DNA of 26,917 nt from Betaproteobacteria bacterium (GTDB lineage: Bacteria; Pseudomonadota; Gammaproteobacteria; Burkholderiales; Usitatibacteraceae): positions 1-26,917 of the forward strand of contig JANYFH010000181.1 in NCBI GenBank assembly GCA_025362705.1, read 5' to 3'. The translations under genes were made by a program, and so were the position numbers. Numbering within the stretch: the stretch's first letter is position 1; each line of letters starts with the position of its first letter. Shown in pieces: positions 7,218-14,609 of this stretch. The notes under the pieces were generated by a model, which was given only the letters and a program-made list of their open reading frames with translations, did no database searches and was not told where the DNA came from.

Positions 7218-8915
7218 TCAATTCAATCGTGTGAGTCTGCCGACTTGTGGCGGCGTATAAGGTGAACCCGCAGAAATCAATGCAACCAACGCCTCGAGAT
7301 CAAGCATGCCAACCTGGCGGTCGGTACCTTCACGGAACATTCCCATGCCTTCGCTCCCGCCCGCGAGGAAACTATTTGCCGTCACTCGATACTGCAGCGC
7401 AGGATCAACCGCCACACCATTGAGTTTCATCGATCCCGCAATTATTTTCTCCCCTCGCGGCTTCGCGTTATCCCACGTGTAGCTGAAGCCTTTGGAGACG
7501 CCCAGTAGTCGCACACGATCACCGCCGCTGAACTGCTGCTCCAGCAAATCTTTCAATTGCTTGCCAGTAAACGTCATGATGATCAGGTCGTTTTGAAATG
7601 GCTGCGCCTTGAACAGTTCACCATATTTCACGCCGCCATCAGCATCCGGAATAATCGACGCACGAAGACTGCCGGGATTGTTAAAGGCAATCACGGCACC
7701 ACCTTTGTCGGGTGCAGCAGTGCCAAATAAATGCGCGTCGGCAATCAGGTTGCCGAGCGTGGATTCACCAGACGGCGTGAGGACCGCATTCACTTCACGC
7801 GTTAGTTTGCCCACAACACGGCTTTCGAGCGGTGCCGAAAGAATCGCATAACGATCCACCAATGCCGTCAGTGCAGCATCTTTGGGCCCTTTGGGATCGA
7901 CGACAAGGTTTGTCGCTTTCTTGGCGATGATTTTTCGTGTCGCGCGATCAAGCACAAGATCGATTTCGGTCACTAGCGTGCCGTAACTACCAGCCTCGGT
8001 TACCAGCCGGCCACCAACTTCGCAAATGTAATAACGGTGCGTATGTGCTGTCACGATCACCTGGATTGCCGGGTCGAGGCCTTCAGCGATGTCCGTCCCG
8101 CGCCCTTTGAAGTCAATGCACTCATTGATGGTGCCTGATTGCTCGCCACCCTCGTGCATCAATACCACGACTGCTTCGATGCCCTGGGCTTTGAGCGTGG
8201 GTACGAGCGCGTTGATCGTCTCGACTTCTTCCCTGAACGTCGCGCCAACGGTGCCGCCCGGCCGAACGATGTTGGGCGTGGTGCGTGTGTTGATCCCGAT
8301 GAAACCAATCTTGATGCCCTCGAATTCCTTCACCGCATAGGCCGGGAACAAGGGTTGACCAGTCACGTTCTCAATCACATTCGCTGCCAGGAATGGAAAA
8401 TTGGCACCGGCGTAAGGGGCGCGGCCTTCGCAATCGGGTCGCGCGGTTTTTTCGTTGATCTTGCAGCCGCCGTTTTTCAGCCGCTTCAGATGCGCGATAC
8501 CGTAATCGAATTCATGATTGCCCACTGCATGAAAATCAACGCCGACCAGATTCATCGCCTCAATCGTCGGCTCATCTCTGAACAGTGCAGATAGCAAAGG
8601 CGTGGCGCCGACCATGTCGCCGGCAGAAACCACAGCGAAGTTTTTGTTCTTCGCTTTCAAGCTCTGCACCAACGCGCTGAATTGTTCAATGCCACCGGCT
8701 GGATCAAAACGCATACCGGTCGATTGCGATGCGTCGGGCACGGCCACCCGCAGGCTCGGAGTTCTGAGATTGCCATGAAAATCATTGAACGCGATGATTT
8801 TTACTTCGACCGTTGCGCTTGCGACTTTCGCGTCTGGGTTAGAAACGGTTGCGGGCACTTGCGCGCATGAAGCGATGAGCAAGGCAATCACAAGACCAGA
8901 CAAAATTTGCTTCAT
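7218..8915 (-). CDS. Lipoprotein 5'-nucleotidase / metallophosphatase (UshA family)
   Basis: Periplasmic enzyme predicted to remove phosphate from nucleotides, yielding nucleosides and phosphate. The 565 residues begin with a lipoprotein signal (lipobox LIASC, Cys17). The metallophosphatase domain carries the two-metal site: N-D-F-H-G-N (44–49), G-D-M-V-G-A-T-P (99–106), G-N-H-E-F-D-Y-G (132–139), His254 in MHEGG and the T-A-H-T-H pair (His291, His293). A C-terminal 5'-nucleotidase domain from about 375 holds the substrate-specificity residues. The ATG at 8915 follows a GAGG site. E. coli UshA is a soluble periplasmic enzyme; this one should be anchored in a membrane. The nucleoside symporter gene starts 230 bp away on the other strand and could import its products. 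Confidence 0.92.
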   Translation of the reverse strand: MKQILSGLVIALLIASCAQVPATVSNPDAKVASATVEVKIIAFNDFHGNLRTPSLRVAVPDASQSTGMRFDPAGGIEQFSALVQSLKAKNKNFAVVSAGDMVGATPLLSALFRDEPTIEAMNLVGVDFHAVGNHEFDYGIAHLKRLKNGGCKINEKTARPDCEGRAPYAGANFPFLAANVIENVTGQPLFPAYAVKEFEGIKIGFIGINTRTTPNIVRPGGTVGATFREEVETINALVPTLKAQGIEAVVVLMHEGGEQSGTINECIDFKGRGTDIAEGLDPAIQVIVTAHTHRYYICEVGGRLVTEAGSYGTLVTEIDLVLDRATRKIIAKKATNLVVDPKGPKDAALTALVDRYAILSAPLESRVVGKLTREVNAVLTPSGESTLGNLIADAHLFGTAAPDKGGAVIAFNNPGSLRASIIPDADGGVKYGELFKAQPFQNDLIIMTFTGKQLKDLLEQQFSGGDRVRLLGVSKGFSYTWDNAKPRGEKIIAGSMKLNGVAVDPALQYRVTANSFLAGGSEGMGMFREGTDRQVGMLDLEALVALISAGSPYTPPQVGRLTRLN

Positions 8916-9046
8916 GGCAGCACCTCAATTACTGAAGCCTCATTTTACGGCAACATTTCCCGACAACTTGCAGCGCGTAATTCCGCGTATGATTTTGCCT
9001 TGCGCTGATGCGGTAATTGGGATGGATGAGTTCTCAGCAAGTACAT

Positions 9047-9088
9047 TTCCTCTCCCTAAATCTCTCACGAGAGATTTAGGGAGAGGAA
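9047..9088. repeat. Long perfect inverted repeat in the nupC leader
   Basis: Two perfect 20-bp arms (left arm TTCCTCTCCCTAAATCTCTC) are separated by only two bases (AC). It ends 57 bp before the nupC start codon, between the divergent nucleotidase and nupC genes. Neither side has a T tract, so it is not a plain intrinsic terminator. Purine/pyrimidine-rich hairpins of this general look occur as dispersed intergenic repeats in proteobacteria; it may also shape the nupC leader RNA. Confidence 0.85.
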
Positions 9089-9145
9089 GGCAGTAGTCAC
9101 CGCCAATCTGCATCACATTGATTCAAACACAGGAGTAAAAAAACA

Positions 9146-10402
9146 ATGGCACTCGTCCTGCAAAGTCTGATGGGGTTTATGGTGTTGTACGTATTTGCGT
9201 GGGCGATTTCGGAAAAACGAAATGTGATCATGTGGCGCACCGTCATCGGCGCGATCATCCTCCAGGTGATTCTGTTTTTACTCATGTTCAAATTTCCGTG
9301 GTTCAAAGAGGCATCCGCTGCGCTCAACGATGCCCTCAACGGCGTTGCTGCCGCCACCCGCGAGGGCACCAAATTCGTGTTCGGATACCTCGGTGCAACC
9401 GGAGACCCGCGAGATGCGCCGTTCGCGGTCGAGGGCGGCAAAAGCACCTTTATCCTGATCACGATGGCTCTGCCGCTCATCATAGTCGTCTCGGCACTTT
9501 CATCCCTGCTCTTCTATTGGCGCATCCTGCCACTAATCGTGAATGTGTTTTCCTGGGTGCTGACGAAAACCATTGGCATCGGCGGCGCGGTTGGTGTATC
9601 GACCGCGGCCAACATCTTTCTAGGCACAGTGGAAGCACCGTTGTTCATCAGACCCTATCTCGGCAAGCTCTCCCGCGGCGAACTGTTCATCACGATGGCC
9701 GGTGGCATGGCGGGGATCGCAGGCACTGTGATGGTGATTTATGGCTATATCCTGGGGCCGGTAGTACCTGACGCCATCGGTCACATACTGATCGTTTCTT
9801 TCATCAGTGCACCTGCCGCAGTCGCGTTTTCAGCGTTGATGATTCCGCACGAAGGCCCGGTCACCGATGGCGATATCACTACCGATAACCCGGCAAGCAG
9901 CGTAATGGATGCGGTCACGCAGGGTACCGTAGATGGCGTGGCCAGCTACATTAACGTAGCAGCTATGTTGATTGTACTTACAGCGCTCATCGCGCTGACC
10001 AACATGATCCTCGGCATACCTTTTGAAAAGGACGCGGGACCTACGCTACAGGGTGTCCTTGGTTGGATCATGCGACCGGTGGTGTGGCTGATCGGGATTC
10101 CGTGGAACGAAGCGCAAACCGCCGGTTCGCTCATGGGTACCAAGACTGTATTGAACGAATTCATCGCATTCCTTGATCTCGCCAAACTCTCGCCGGATGC
10201 GCTATCAGTGCGTAGCCGCGTCATCATGATTTATGCGTTGTGCGGCTTCGCCAACTTCGCATCCATCGGCATCATGATCGGCGGTCTCGGTACCATTTGT
10301 CCCGAACGGCGTAACGATATCATCGACATGGGTTACAAGAGTTTGGTCGCGGGGACACTCTCGACATTGTCCTGTGGCGCGCTGGTAGGCATTTTTTACT
10401 AA
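9146..10402 (+). CDS. nupC: NupC-type concentrative nucleoside symporter (CNT family)
   Basis: Inner-membrane cation-coupled importer of nucleosides, 418 residues, with an AGGAG site upstream of the ATG. Core CNT motifs are clear: an amphipathic G-G-A-V-G…N-I-F-L-G-T-V-E-A-P-L stretch (147–166), the G-T-K-T-x-x-N-E-F segment near 330 and A-L-C-G-F-A-N-F-A-S-I-G-I near 365. Several hydrophobic membrane segments are present, including the N-terminal ones at about 5–20 and 33–50. The family's base-contacting G-Q-T-E motif reads G-T-V-E here (160–163), so the glutamine is missing and base selectivity may differ. It is divergent from the 5'-nucleotidase gene, whose products it could import. The symbol marks the family, not proven specificity. 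Confidence 0.92.
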   Translation: MALVLQSLMGFMVLYVFAWAISEKRNVIMWRTVIGAIILQVILFLLMFKFPWFKEASAALNDALNGVAAATREGTKFVFGYLGATGDPRDAPFAVEGGKSTFILITMALPLIIVVSALSSLLFYWRILPLIVNVFSWVLTKTIGIGGAVGVSTAANIFLGTVEAPLFIRPYLGKLSRGELFITMAGGMAGIAGTVMVIYGYILGPVVPDAIGHILIVSFISAPAAVAFSALMIPHEGPVTDGDITTDNPASSVMDAVTQGTVDGVASYINVAAMLIVLTALIALTNMILGIPFEKDAGPTLQGVLGWIMRPVVWLIGIPWNEAQTAGSLMGTKTVLNEFIAFLDLAKLSPDALSVRSRVIMIYALCGFANFASIGIMIGGLGTICPERRNDIIDMGYKSLVAGTLSTLSCGALVGIFY

Positions 10403-10459
10403 AGCGGTGTTGGTGCAAAGCTGTATTCGTTCACATGTTTGCTGCGAAAGACAACTTGG

Positions 10460-10479
10460 ATTCCCGCCTGCGCGGGAAT
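10460..10479. repeat. dRS3-like intergenic repeat
   Basis: The 20-bp palindrome fits ATTCCC-N8-GGGAAT exactly, with inner bases extending the stem to ATTCCCGC/GCGGGAAT. This is the consensus of the Neisseria dRS3 repeat; similar elements are dispersed in other beta- and gammaproteobacterial genomes. It lies between nupC and the tRNA-Lys promoter, where it might also help end nupC transcription. Confidence 0.65.
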
Positions 10480-10519
10480 GACGGGAATATCGAAATCAGC
10501 ATGAAAGAGTGACAAAGAT

Positions 10520-10548
10520 TTGACCCGTAATGCAGGGCGCATTATAAT
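10520..10548 (+). promoter_or_regulatory. Sigma-70 promoter of tRNA-Lys
   Basis: TTGACC and a perfect TATAAT are separated by exactly 17 bp, giving a start near 10555. The GC-rich stretch after the -10 (AGGGC) resembles the discriminator of stringently controlled stable-RNA promoters. The tRNA begins about 30 nt downstream. Confidence 0.9.
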
Positions 10549-10584
10549 TTAGGGCTTCATTGAGTAATTGCTCGGTGTAAGTTT

Positions 10585-10660
10585 GGGTCGTTAGCTCAGT
10601 TGGTAGAGCAGCGGACTTTTAATCCGTTGGTCGCAGGTTCGAATCCCGCACGGCCTACCA
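10585..10660 (+). tRNA. tRNA-Lys (anticodon TTT)
   Basis: 76 nt with encoded CCA. The D arm, the anticodon loop CT-TTT-AA (anticodon at 10618–10620) and the TTCGAAT T loop are all canonical. Compared with the usual bacterial tRNA-Lys, the 3' half carries three pairing defects: A·C in the T stem (51:63), U·G at 4:69 and G·U at 1:72. The 3' end from the T loop onward is duplicated at 12862, as expected for an integration site. Confidence 0.97.
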
Positions 10661-10702
10661 GTATCATGAAGGGCTCAGGAGAAATCCTGAGCCCTTTTCA
10701 TT
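10639..10702 (+). repeat. Left copy of the tRNA-Lys 3'-end direct repeat (putative att site)
   Basis: A 64-bp segment from the T loop of tRNA-Lys through its terminator. It is repeated at 12862–12925 with three mismatches and no gaps. The repeat begins inside the T arm, the usual crossover region for tyrosine integrases that use tRNA genes. Confidence 0.85.
10669..10698 (+). terminator. Intrinsic terminator of tRNA-Lys
   Basis: AAGGGCTCAGGA and TCCTGAGCCCTT form a perfect 12-bp stem around a GAAA tetraloop, with a TTTT run at 10695–10698. Confidence 0.95.
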
Positions 10703-10795
10703 GTTGGTTCAGGATCGCGACAGCTAACGATGATGACTCCTTTGAGTTTCAGTATTGCCGCGTTGAAACCATAGCGCGCGTACCGACCACGTCGT

Positions 10796-11635
10796 TCAAT
10801 CACTTGGGAGTTTTCCAGACTCGATCGATTTTGCAACTGCGATCCATTTCTGCGCATCATGGGATCGCGCCTTTGAAAGGAGCCCAAGTCCGCGCCCGAC
10901 TGCATACTTGTATTTTTCGGTGAGGCGACTGCGCAACGCGGCCCATTTTTCGTGGATCTTTCTTGTATATGCGACGTTATTTGCGCCATTAAGATTCTTG
11001 CCAAGCCCGGCGCCCGAGCCACCGCTAAAAGCCCGCCAATTGGCGGTGATTCGACCGGTGAAGGCAAAGGGAGTCAAGCGACACGCCTGAATCCAGAAAT
11101 CCCAATCCTGAAACAAAAGCATGTCTTCATCAAAGCGACAGCCGTACGCCAGCAATTGGGCACTAAACAGGGCAGCGCCAATCTGGATGTAATTATTCTT
11201 GAGCAATGCAAGTCGGTTGAATGGAAGGTCAAGCACACTCCGAATTTCATCCTTTTCGTCAAGAACCCGCGTTCCCGCATAGGCAACAAGGTGGTCAGGT
11301 TTATCGCGCAAACATGCGAGCAACGACGAAACATGATCGTGATCGAAGAAATCGTCATCGTCCAGAAAAACGATATAGCTTCCGCGACTTTGGTCCAAGC
11401 CGACATTTGCCGCCTGTGGCCGGTTCAGGTCCCGGTGCGATTCCACAAGTGAAACGGGCAACGTAAGGTCACAGGGCAAAGGAGGATGCTCCTTGGCGCG
11501 CGCATTGACGACAACGATTTCGATGTAACGATAGTCCTGCATCTCGACCGACCGCAGCGCACGATTGATGCTGGGCCGGCCGATGCTTCGAACCACTACG
11601 CTGACGAGTTGGCAGTTGGATGGGTCTCGAGACAT
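10796..11635 (-). CDS. Family 2 glycosyltransferase
   Basis: Transfers a sugar from a nucleotide-sugar donor, probably onto a surface glycan. The 279-residue protein has the GT-A start (LVSVVVRSIGRPS, about 10–22), a conserved N-V-G-L-D-Q-S-R-G-S-Y segment (77–87) and a metal-binding acidic cluster of four aspartates at 92–95 (GT2 DxD). D-W-D-F-W at 177–181 probably includes the catalytic base. No membrane helices are seen, so it is likely cytoplasmic or peripheral. The ATG at 11635 follows GAGG with good spacing. It lies inside the insert bounded by the tRNA-Lys 3'-end repeats, away from other glycan genes, so its acceptor is unknown. A small upstream frame ends in TAATG overlap with this start. 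Confidence 0.85.
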   Translation of the reverse strand: MSRDPSNCQLVSVVVRSIGRPSINRALRSVEMQDYRYIEIVVVNARAKEHPPLPCDLTLPVSLVESHRDLNRPQAANVGLDQSRGSYIVFLDDDDFFDHDHVSSLLACLRDKPDHLVAYAGTRVLDEKDEIRSVLDLPFNRLALLKNNYIQIGAALFSAQLLAYGCRFDEDMLLFQDWDFWIQACRLTPFAFTGRITANWRAFSGGSGAGLGKNLNGANNVAYTRKIHEKWAALRSRLTEKYKYAVGRGLGLLSKARSHDAQKWIAVAKSIESGKLPSD

Positions 11636-12103
11636 TAGTACCTCAACGAGAAAACATTCGGAAACAGGAATTGCAAACCGCCATTCACTGCCATCGAAAA
11701 GGCGATCTTTTTTTTACCGTGATATGCGGAACAACGCTTGTGAAGAATGCTATCCAACAAGTCCGTAAAACATGTTTCAGCCGCACGGTAATTTGTTACC
11801 AGGTATTGCTTTTGTCGCTTGCTCGCAAAATCCGTTGGCAAAGGTGCCGGAGATTTGCATACTGGCAAGCGCCGTGAGCCTTGGCCATTGCTGAAAATAT
11901 TCGGCCTGGTTTATGCACTGGCGATACTCGTCACAGGCCAAGTGCGGTCGTTCGACGACGCGCGGGTCTTTCAGGTGCCGCTGTGAAAGTTGAAGATTTT
12001 TTCGATGGCTTGAAATATATCGTTACACATCAGTCTTGATCCCGGGATGCGCATAACTTGATAATCACTGAGCGGTGAATTGACACTTGCAACTTGGGCA
12101 TAA
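11636..12103. other. 468-bp AT-richer stretch with apparent gene debris
   Basis: No intact gene is evident. On the minus strand a 77-codon frame (TTG at 11868) ends in a TAATG overlap with the glycosyltransferase start, but it matches no family I recognise. On the plus strand a frame ending in TGA at 11984–11986 reads PWPLLKIFGLVYALAILVTG, like one membrane helix of a larger protein; it has no plausible start. A TTGACA at about 12082 lies close to the acetyltransferase start but has no properly spaced -10 box upstream of it. Confidence 0.5.
11866..11986 (+). pseudogene. Possible remnant of a membrane-protein gene
   Basis: An open frame without a credible start codon encodes about 40 residues with a hydrophobic helix (LLKIFGLVYALAILVTG) and a charged tail ending FDDARVFQVPL before TGA. 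Codon use looks coding-like. It may be a decayed 3' end left by rearrangement inside the insert. The parent family is not identifiable. Confidence 0.25.
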
Positions 12104-12676
12104 ATGAGCAGAGTGCATTTCGAACTTAGACGGTCGCCGACGTTGCTAGAAAACGAATGTCAGGTGGCAGTCGTGCCAGGATATTTCTGGCATTTGCCTC
12201 TCATCTATTCGCAAATTTACTCGGGAGCATGGGCGGGTCACTTTTCATATTGGCTGATAGAAGAAAAAAAACAGTTTCCCATGCTCGTTTCCATGCTGGG
12301 CGTTGCGCTTTTTGGATACATCAAATTGCCCGGCGCAGCGCCGAAACCAGCGCTGCTGCGGGTTGTAGAGACAAGAAATGTGGCAGTTGGCCATACCTTT
12401 CTTATCAAACATCACGACCACATGGAAGTCGCGACCTGCGTTGTCAAAGACGAATACCGCCGTCACGGCATTGGGAAAATACTGATCGACGACGCAATTG
12501 AGCTCGCGGGGAATTTACCAGTGATAGCTTCGTGCATGCCTAAATCGCATGCCATGAGCATGCTGTTTAAAAAGCGCGGATTTGTGGAGATCAAGCAATT
12601 TTCTCTCACGCAAACGGGGCATGCTGGTCTTCGCCATTGGCAGTATTCCAGCAATTGCAGGCACCTGACTTCATGA
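12104..12676 (+). CDS. GNAT family N-acetyltransferase
   Basis: Predicted acetyl-CoA-dependent acetyltransferase of 190 residues. The acetyl-CoA binding motif A is clear: an acidic beta-strand (VATCVVKDEY, 109–118) followed by R-R-H-G-I-G-K-I-L (119–127). The later F-K-K-R-G-F-V-E (155–162) matches the common GNAT motif B. The N-terminal 90 residues are poorly conserved and somewhat hydrophobic, so substrate cannot be guessed. The ATG at 12104 has no clear Shine–Dalgarno; an internal Met at residue 60 would cut into the fold less plausibly. It is in the AT-richer insert next to tRNA-Lys, with no operon partner on its strand. Confidence 0.75.
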   Translation: MSRVHFELRRSPTLLENECQVAVVPGYFWHLPLIYSQIYSGAWAGHFSYWLIEEKKQFPMLVSMLGVALFGYIKLPGAAPKPALLRVVETRNVAVGHTFLIKHHDHMEVATCVVKDEYRRHGIGKILIDDAIELAGNLPVIASCMPKSHAMSMLFKKRGFVEIKQFSLTQTGHAGLRHWQYSSNCRHLTS

Positions 12677-12861
12677 ACGGCTAACCAGTTTCTGCGGTAA
12701 AAACGCAGTGTTGCAGCTGCCAGTTTTTGCGCATCGGGCATGAGTCGTTTTTGCAAAAAATGGATGGCCATTGTGTGTTGATTGCGGCCGGCCAAATTTA
12801 ATCGTACGCGTCTTTGATCTGCTGCTCGCAAGTCCATGACTGTAGCCAGTATTCCTTTGGG

Positions 12862-12925
12862 TCGAATCCCGCACGGCCTACCGGTATCATGAGGGGCTCA
12901 GGAGAAATCCTGAGCCCTTTCCATT
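12862..12925 (+). repeat. Right copy of the tRNA-Lys 3'-end direct repeat (putative att site)
   Basis: This 64-bp copy matches 10639–10702 at 61 positions and includes the T loop, acceptor 3' strand (ACGGCCTACC, CCA changed to CCG) and the whole terminator hairpin. The bases before it do not resemble a tRNA body, so it is a 3' fragment and not a second gene. It marks the far end of the 2.2-kb insert. Confidence 0.85.
12894..12920 (+). terminator. Duplicated intrinsic terminator
   Basis: GGGCTCAGGA and TCCTGAGCCC form a 10-bp perfect stem around GAAA with a TTT tail. It is part of the duplicated tRNA-Lys 3' region and would shield the MFS gene from transcription coming out of the insert. Confidence 0.8.
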
Positions 12926-12955
12926 TCCGGCCCTGGAAGACACGTGGGAAATTCG

Positions 12956-14164
12956 ATGCGCAAGTCATTTGGTACGCTCCGCCGCATCCCGCCTGCCATC
13001 TGGGCGCTCGGCTTCGTCAGCCTGCTGATGGATATTTCGTCCGAGTTGATCCACAGCTTGCTGCCGGTGTTCATGGTCGCATCCCTCGGCGCGAGTGCGT
13101 TCGCCATAGGCCTGATCGAGGGTGCGGCGGAAGCGACGGCGCTGATCGTGAAAGTATTCTCGGGTGCGCTGAGTGACTACCTGGGCAAACGCAAACCGCT
13201 TGCGGTGATGGGTTATGGACTAGGCGCGATTTCAAAGCCGCTGTTCGCGCTTGCTGCATCGGTGGATTTTGTGCTTGCCGCGCGACTGATGGATCGTGTC
13301 GGCAAAGGCATTCGCGGTGCGCCGCGCGATGCGCTGGTCGCAGACATCGCGCCGCCGGAATTACGTGGCGCCGCGTTTGGTTTGCGGCAATCGCTCGATA
13401 CAGTCGGCGCGTTCCTCGGCCCGCTTCTCGCGATTGGCCTGATGCTGTTGTGGGCAAACGATTTTCGCGCCGTATTTTGGGTGGCCGTCATCCCCGCTTT
13501 TCTCGCCGTGGGGCTTTTGTTCTTCGGCGTCCAGGAACCGGATAAGCCGCAAGGCGCAAAACGCGTGAATCCGATTACACGCGAAAATTTGCGACGCCTG
13601 AGCCGCGCTTACTGGTGGGTCGTGGCCATTGGCGGCGTGTTCACGCTGGCGCGATTCAGCGAAGCCTTCCTCGTGCTGCGTGCGCATGACGGAGGGCTAC
13701 CAGTTGCGCTTACGCCGCTGGTTCTCATCGGCATGAATGTCGTCTACGCGATCGCCGCGTATCCATTCGGGAAACTCTCCGACACGATGAGCCACACGCG
13801 ACTGCTGGCGTGGGGTCTTGCGGTTTTGATCGCCGCCGATTGTGCGCTGGCGTATAGCAATCATTGGGTCTCGATGAGCGTCGGTATCGTACTGTGGGGA
13901 CTGCATTTGGGGATGACGCAGGGCCTGCTCGCTACCATGGTTGCCGATACTGCGCCGCCCGATTTGCGCGGTACTGCTTATGGTTTTTTCAATCTCGTCA
14001 GCGGCGTTGCTATGCTGCTGGCAAGTGGCGTGGCTGGCTTGATCTGGGACCGCTTGGGTGCGTCGTTCACCTTCGTTGCAGGAACAGTCTTCTGCGCGCT
14101 GGCATTGATCATGATTGGTATTGCATCACGCACGCTGCTGGATACTGAGATGCAAAAGGCGTAG
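12956..14164 (+). CDS. MFS transporter
   Basis: Inner-membrane secondary transporter of the major facilitator superfamily, 402 residues, with about 12 predicted helices in two halves. The diagnostic MFS motif A between helices 2 and 3 is present as G-A-L-S-D-Y-L-G-K-R-K-P, and a related A-Y-P-F-G-K-L-S-D appears in the second half. The early L-M-D-I-S-S-E-L-I-H-S-L-L-P stretch is shared by a widespread subgroup of uncharacterised exporters, so the substrate is unknown. The ATG at 12956 is preferred over a GTG four codons upstream because GGGA lies 8–9 nt before it. The gene begins 30 bp after the duplicated tRNA 3' end. Confidence 0.88.
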   Translation: MRKSFGTLRRIPPAIWALGFVSLLMDISSELIHSLLPVFMVASLGASAFAIGLIEGAAEATALIVKVFSGALSDYLGKRKPLAVMGYGLGAISKPLFALAASVDFVLAARLMDRVGKGIRGAPRDALVADIAPPELRGAAFGLRQSLDTVGAFLGPLLAIGLMLLWANDFRAVFWVAVIPAFLAVGLLFFGVQEPDKPQGAKRVNPITRENLRRLSRAYWWVVAIGGVFTLARFSEAFLVLRAHDGGLPVALTPLVLIGMNVVYAIAAYPFGKLSDTMSHTRLLAWGLAVLIAADCALAYSNHWVSMSVGIVLWGLHLGMTQGLLATMVADTAPPDLRGTAYGFFNLVSGVAMLLASGVAGLIWDRLGASFTFVAGTVFCALALIMIGIASRTLLDTEMQKA

Positions 14165-14297
14165 ATTGCCATTTGGTGCGCTCCGTGGCAGCATTTCGGC
14201 CTGAAAGGCGCGCCAGTACTAGTGTTTTGCCTTTGTAAATCCAGCTGCCGCTACGTGTCGTATTGCAGTTTCTCCCATTCCAAACAAGGAAAATAAA

Positions 14298-14609
14298 ATG
14301 TCAGCAAAGGTCATTGCGCTCTACAACCCACCCAAGGACACCGCGGCGTTCGACAAGTATTATTTCGAGCGACATGTGCCGCTCGCCAAAACACTTCCCG
14401 GCTTGCAGCGCTATGAAGTAAGCAATGGCAAAGTCACGGATATCTCCGGCGCATCGCCATACCATCTGGCCGCAACACTCACGTTCAACTCGATGCAGGA
14501 CATCCAGACCGCGTTGACATCCGCAGAAGGCGTTGCCACTGCAGCCGACCTGGGAAACTTTGCCAGTGGCGGCGCAAGCTTGCTGATCTTCGAATCAAAG
14601 GAAATCTGA
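14298..14609 (+). CDS. EthD family protein (dimeric alpha/beta barrel)
   Basis: Small cytoplasmic protein of 103 residues with the EthD pattern: a beta-strand start (KVIALYNPPKD), the conserved Y-Y-F-E-R-H-V-P-L-A segment (21–30) and P-G-L-Q-R-Y-E-V (34–41), then Y-H-L-A-A-T-L-T-F. The original EthD is needed for ethyl tert-butyl ether breakdown, but most relatives have no known function; several act as small ligand-binding or cyclase/mono-oxygenase helpers. An AAGGA site precedes the ATG by 7–8 nt. It is a single gene, 133 bp after the MFS gene. Confidence 0.85.
   Translation: MSAKVIALYNPPKDTAAFDKYYFERHVPLAKTLPGLQRYEVSNGKVTDISGASPYHLAATLTFNSMQDIQTALTSAEGVATAADLGNFASGGASLLIFESKEI

Noticed and set aside
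9049..9086. Intrinsic terminator of nupC's upstream region
   Set aside because: The stem is strong but no T tract follows on either strand.
12082..12104. Promoter of the acetyltransferase gene (TTGACA)
   Set aside because: A -10 box at 16–18 bp would overlap the start codon; spacing to CATAAA is only 13 bp.
12463..12874. Minus-strand open frames overlapping the end of the GNAT gene and the right repeat
   Set aside because: No recognisable family, no ribosome binding site, and they run into the duplicated tRNA fragment; most likely shadows.
12859..12884. A second tRNA-Lys gene
   Set aside because: Only the part from the T loop to the 3' end is present; the D arm and anticodon arm are missing, so it is a fragment.
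10639..12925. A composite transposon or insertion sequence between the repeats
   Set aside because: No transposase, no terminal inverted repeats and no short target-site duplication; the repeat is a tRNA 3' end, which points to integrase-type recombination.
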